A stretch of DNA of 38,595 nt from assembly GCF_000310205.1 (NCBI RefSeq), contig NZ_AMXE01000031.1, positions 1 to 38,595 of the forward strand, given 5' to 3'. Positions 37,476-38,595 of this stretch are shown piece by piece. The notes beneath the pieces are model-generated. The model had not been told where the DNA came from and did not search any database. It saw only the letters and a program-made list of their open reading frames with translations. Every line of letters begins with the position of its first letter. Position 1 is the stretch's first letter. Both the position numbers and the translations under genes were made by a program. Origin of the DNA: Thauera linaloolentis 47Lol = DSM 12138 (lineage in GTDB: Bacteria > Pseudomonadota > Gammaproteobacteria > Burkholderiales > Rhodocyclaceae).

Positions 37476-37624
37476 GGTAATCCGGCGGCGAATGGGAACG
37501 GGAACGGGGCGAAGCGCCGCGATTGTCCCACAGGCGCAAGCCGCGATGCTGAATGCAGACACCGCGAGCCGCGCGCAAGTTCATGCGCCGCGCAGCTTTC
37601 GCGCCTCGGGTGCCGCCGCCGGCA

Positions 37625-38134
37625 TCATCGCCGCTGCCCGCCGAGCCGGTTCAGTGCCTCGTCGCGCAGATGCGTGAGCAAGGCCGTACCATCCGGCGCC
37701 ACGCGAAACTCCCCCCAGTGCGCCGCCTCGTAAACCGCGGCCGTGCCCTCCTGGAAAAAGAAGGCATTCGGCCCGATCGTCGCGCGGCCGTCGCGCCGCC
37801 GGATGCGCATCGCGGCGCTCCCGCCCGCCGGCAGCGCATCGGCCACGCCGGCCAGCCGCGCACGCCCCTCCGCATCCAGCGCCAGCAGCGCATAGGCCGT
37901 CGGCGAAGCGCCTTCCTCGCCCAGCGGGGCTGGCAGTTCGCCGTCGATGGCGAAACGCAGCGCCATGTAGTCGCCCTGCATCAGCGAGCGCGGATCGACC
38001 GGCGCCAGCCGCAGCAACACGATTCGCCCCTGTTCGAGCGTGCGCTCGCGATCGACGACCGCCTTCAGCGACACGCCCAGCACCAGGGCCAGCGCCGCCG
38101 CCACGGCGGCACGCGCAAGCAGGCCCCGGCTCAC
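37625..38134 (-). CDS. GDYXXLXY domain protein
   Basis: The 169-residue protein has an N-terminal membrane helix (LLARAAVAAALALVLGVSLK) and the name-giving motif in PRSLMQGDYMALRF near residue 53; the last position is Phe rather than Tyr. RIRRRDGRATIGPNAFFFQE and WGEFRVAPDGTALLTHLRDE near the end are the other conserved segments. Proteins of this domain are usually encoded next to DUF2157/DUF4401 membrane proteins, as here; function is unknown. The start is GTG at 38134, overlapping the preceding stop as GTGA, so the two genes are translationally coupled. It is 149 bases upstream of the efflux operon and probably separate from it. Confidence 0.87.
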   Translation of the reverse strand: MSRGLLARAAVAAALALVLGVSLKAVVDRERTLEQGRIVLLRLAPVDPRSLMQGDYMALRFAIDGELPAPLGEEGASPTAYALLALDAEGRARLAGVADALPAGGSAAMRIRRRDGRATIGPNAFFFQEGTAAVYEAAHWGEFRVAPDGTALLTHLRDEALNRLGGQRR

Positions 38135-38595
38135 GGCCGCGCCTCTTGCCCGGCGCGGAGCATCCACGCACGCAGCGCCAGCAGGATCACGCCCGCCAAT
38201 GCCAGCAGCGCCGACTTGTGCAGCAGGCTCACGTCCAGCAGGTAATAGAACTCGCCGACGTACGACACCGCCGCCAGCAATGCCAACCCCGCAAGCGTGC
38301 GCTGGCTGGCATGGAATGCGGCGGCGAACACGCCGACGGCCACGATCAGCCCCGGCGCGTCGTGGAACACCAGGCCCCACAACAGCGCCGCGCCCCCCGC
38401 CATGGCACGCGGCCAGCGCACCGGCTGCCGCGCGGATCGCAGCAGATGGTCCAGCAAGGCGAACAGCACCAGCGCCGCGCCCCATGCCAGCCAGACCATG
38501 CGGCCGCCGAAGCCGCCCTGCCCGGACAAGGCGCCGACCCAGGCCTCGCCCCGCGCCAGCGTCAGCACCGCCGGCAAGGCCAGCGCGGACAAGCC
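38131..38595 (-). CDS. DUF4401-type multi-pass membrane protein, C-terminal part (5' end outside window)
   Basis: The minus-strand frame is open to the window edge, so the start lies outside. About 154 residues are visible with at least four hydrophobic segments, such as MVWLAWGAALVLFALLDHLL and LAGLALLAAVSYVGEFYYLL. The end, SYVGEFYYLLDVSLLHKSALLALAGVIL, is the typical C-terminal signature of the DUF4401 membrane family, which is normally paired with a GDYXXLXY protein. The GTGA overlap with that gene supports the pair. Its function is unknown. Confidence 0.82.
   Translation of the reverse strand, partial: GLSALALPAVLTLARGEAWVGALSGQGGFGGRMVWLAWGAALVLFALLDHLLRSARQPVRWPRAMAGGAALLWGLVFHDAPGLIVAVGVFAAAFHASQRTLAGLALLAAVSYVGEFYYLLDVSLLHKSALLALAGVILLALRAWMLRAGQEARP

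Overview
The window is a contiguous, densely coding, high-GC stretch (roughly two thirds G+C by eye) of a Gram-negative chromosome. The protein set points to a betaproteobacterium, most likely Rhodocyclales of the Thauera/Azoarcus/Aromatoleum type. The reasons are a FliK/FlhB-like/YcgR flagellar group, DUF3334, DUF3079 and DUF1415 proteins, 4-hydroxybenzoate degradation by protocatechuate 4,5-cleavage, a MutL with endonuclease signatures, and a TonB-like DUF3108 protein beside purN and rsmB. This is judged from remembered family sequences, not a search. No phage, insertion sequence, CRISPR array, toxin-antitoxin pair or recognisable defence system is visible. No gene-free stretch exceeds about 300 bases.

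Layout. (1) 1-2495 (+): end of a FliK-type hook-length gene, a stand-alone FlhB C-terminal-like gene overlapping it, and two tandem YcgR-like PilZ proteins. (2) 2514-5018: an MFS transporter, a divergent fumarylacetoacetate-hydrolase-family gene and a small Cys-rich DUF3079 protein. (3) 5095-7345: an AraC-family regulator divergent from pobA (4-hydroxybenzoate to protocatechuate). (4) 7531-10749 (-): aroQ, a DUF3334 CheX/CheC-like gene, rlmA and an aldo/keto reductase. (5) 10865-15862 (-): a compact protocatechuate 4,5-cleavage operon read as ligJ-ligK-ligI-ligA-ligB-ligC, with a divergent LysR-type regulator at 16133-17032. (6) 17070-19298: a third YcgR-like PilZ protein, tRNA-Ser(GCT) and aspartokinase lysC. 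(7) 19558-21679: a small Xre-like regulator behind an unusually AT-rich control region, queD and a membrane fatty-acid desaturase. (8) 21794-26344 (-): an overlapping purN-DUF3108-rsmB-phospholipase D set, preceded by a lipoprotein gene. (9) 26449-30048 (+): mutL and a membrane diguanylate cyclase. (10) 30226-33186: a secreted LigE-type DNA ligase, divergent miaA, a DUF1415 gene and a DUF465 gene with a strong terminator. (11) 33255-38595 (-): an RND pump and its membrane-fusion protein, then a GDYXXLXY protein and the end of a DUF4401-type membrane protein.

How it works together. pobA feeds protocatechuate to the lig operon, which carries it to pyruvate and oxaloacetate. Every step is present except the oxalomesaconate isomerase (LigU/PmdU type) and an uptake transporter. 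Three YcgR-like PilZ proteins, a diguanylate cyclase and flagellar export genes indicate c-di-GMP control of motility. A secreted phospholipase-D-type nuclease and a secreted DNA ligase suggest processing of DNA outside the cytoplasm. The rest is housekeeping. Nothing here looks to me like a clearly undescribed system. The best leads are the control regions and the poorly characterised conserved proteins listed in the findings.
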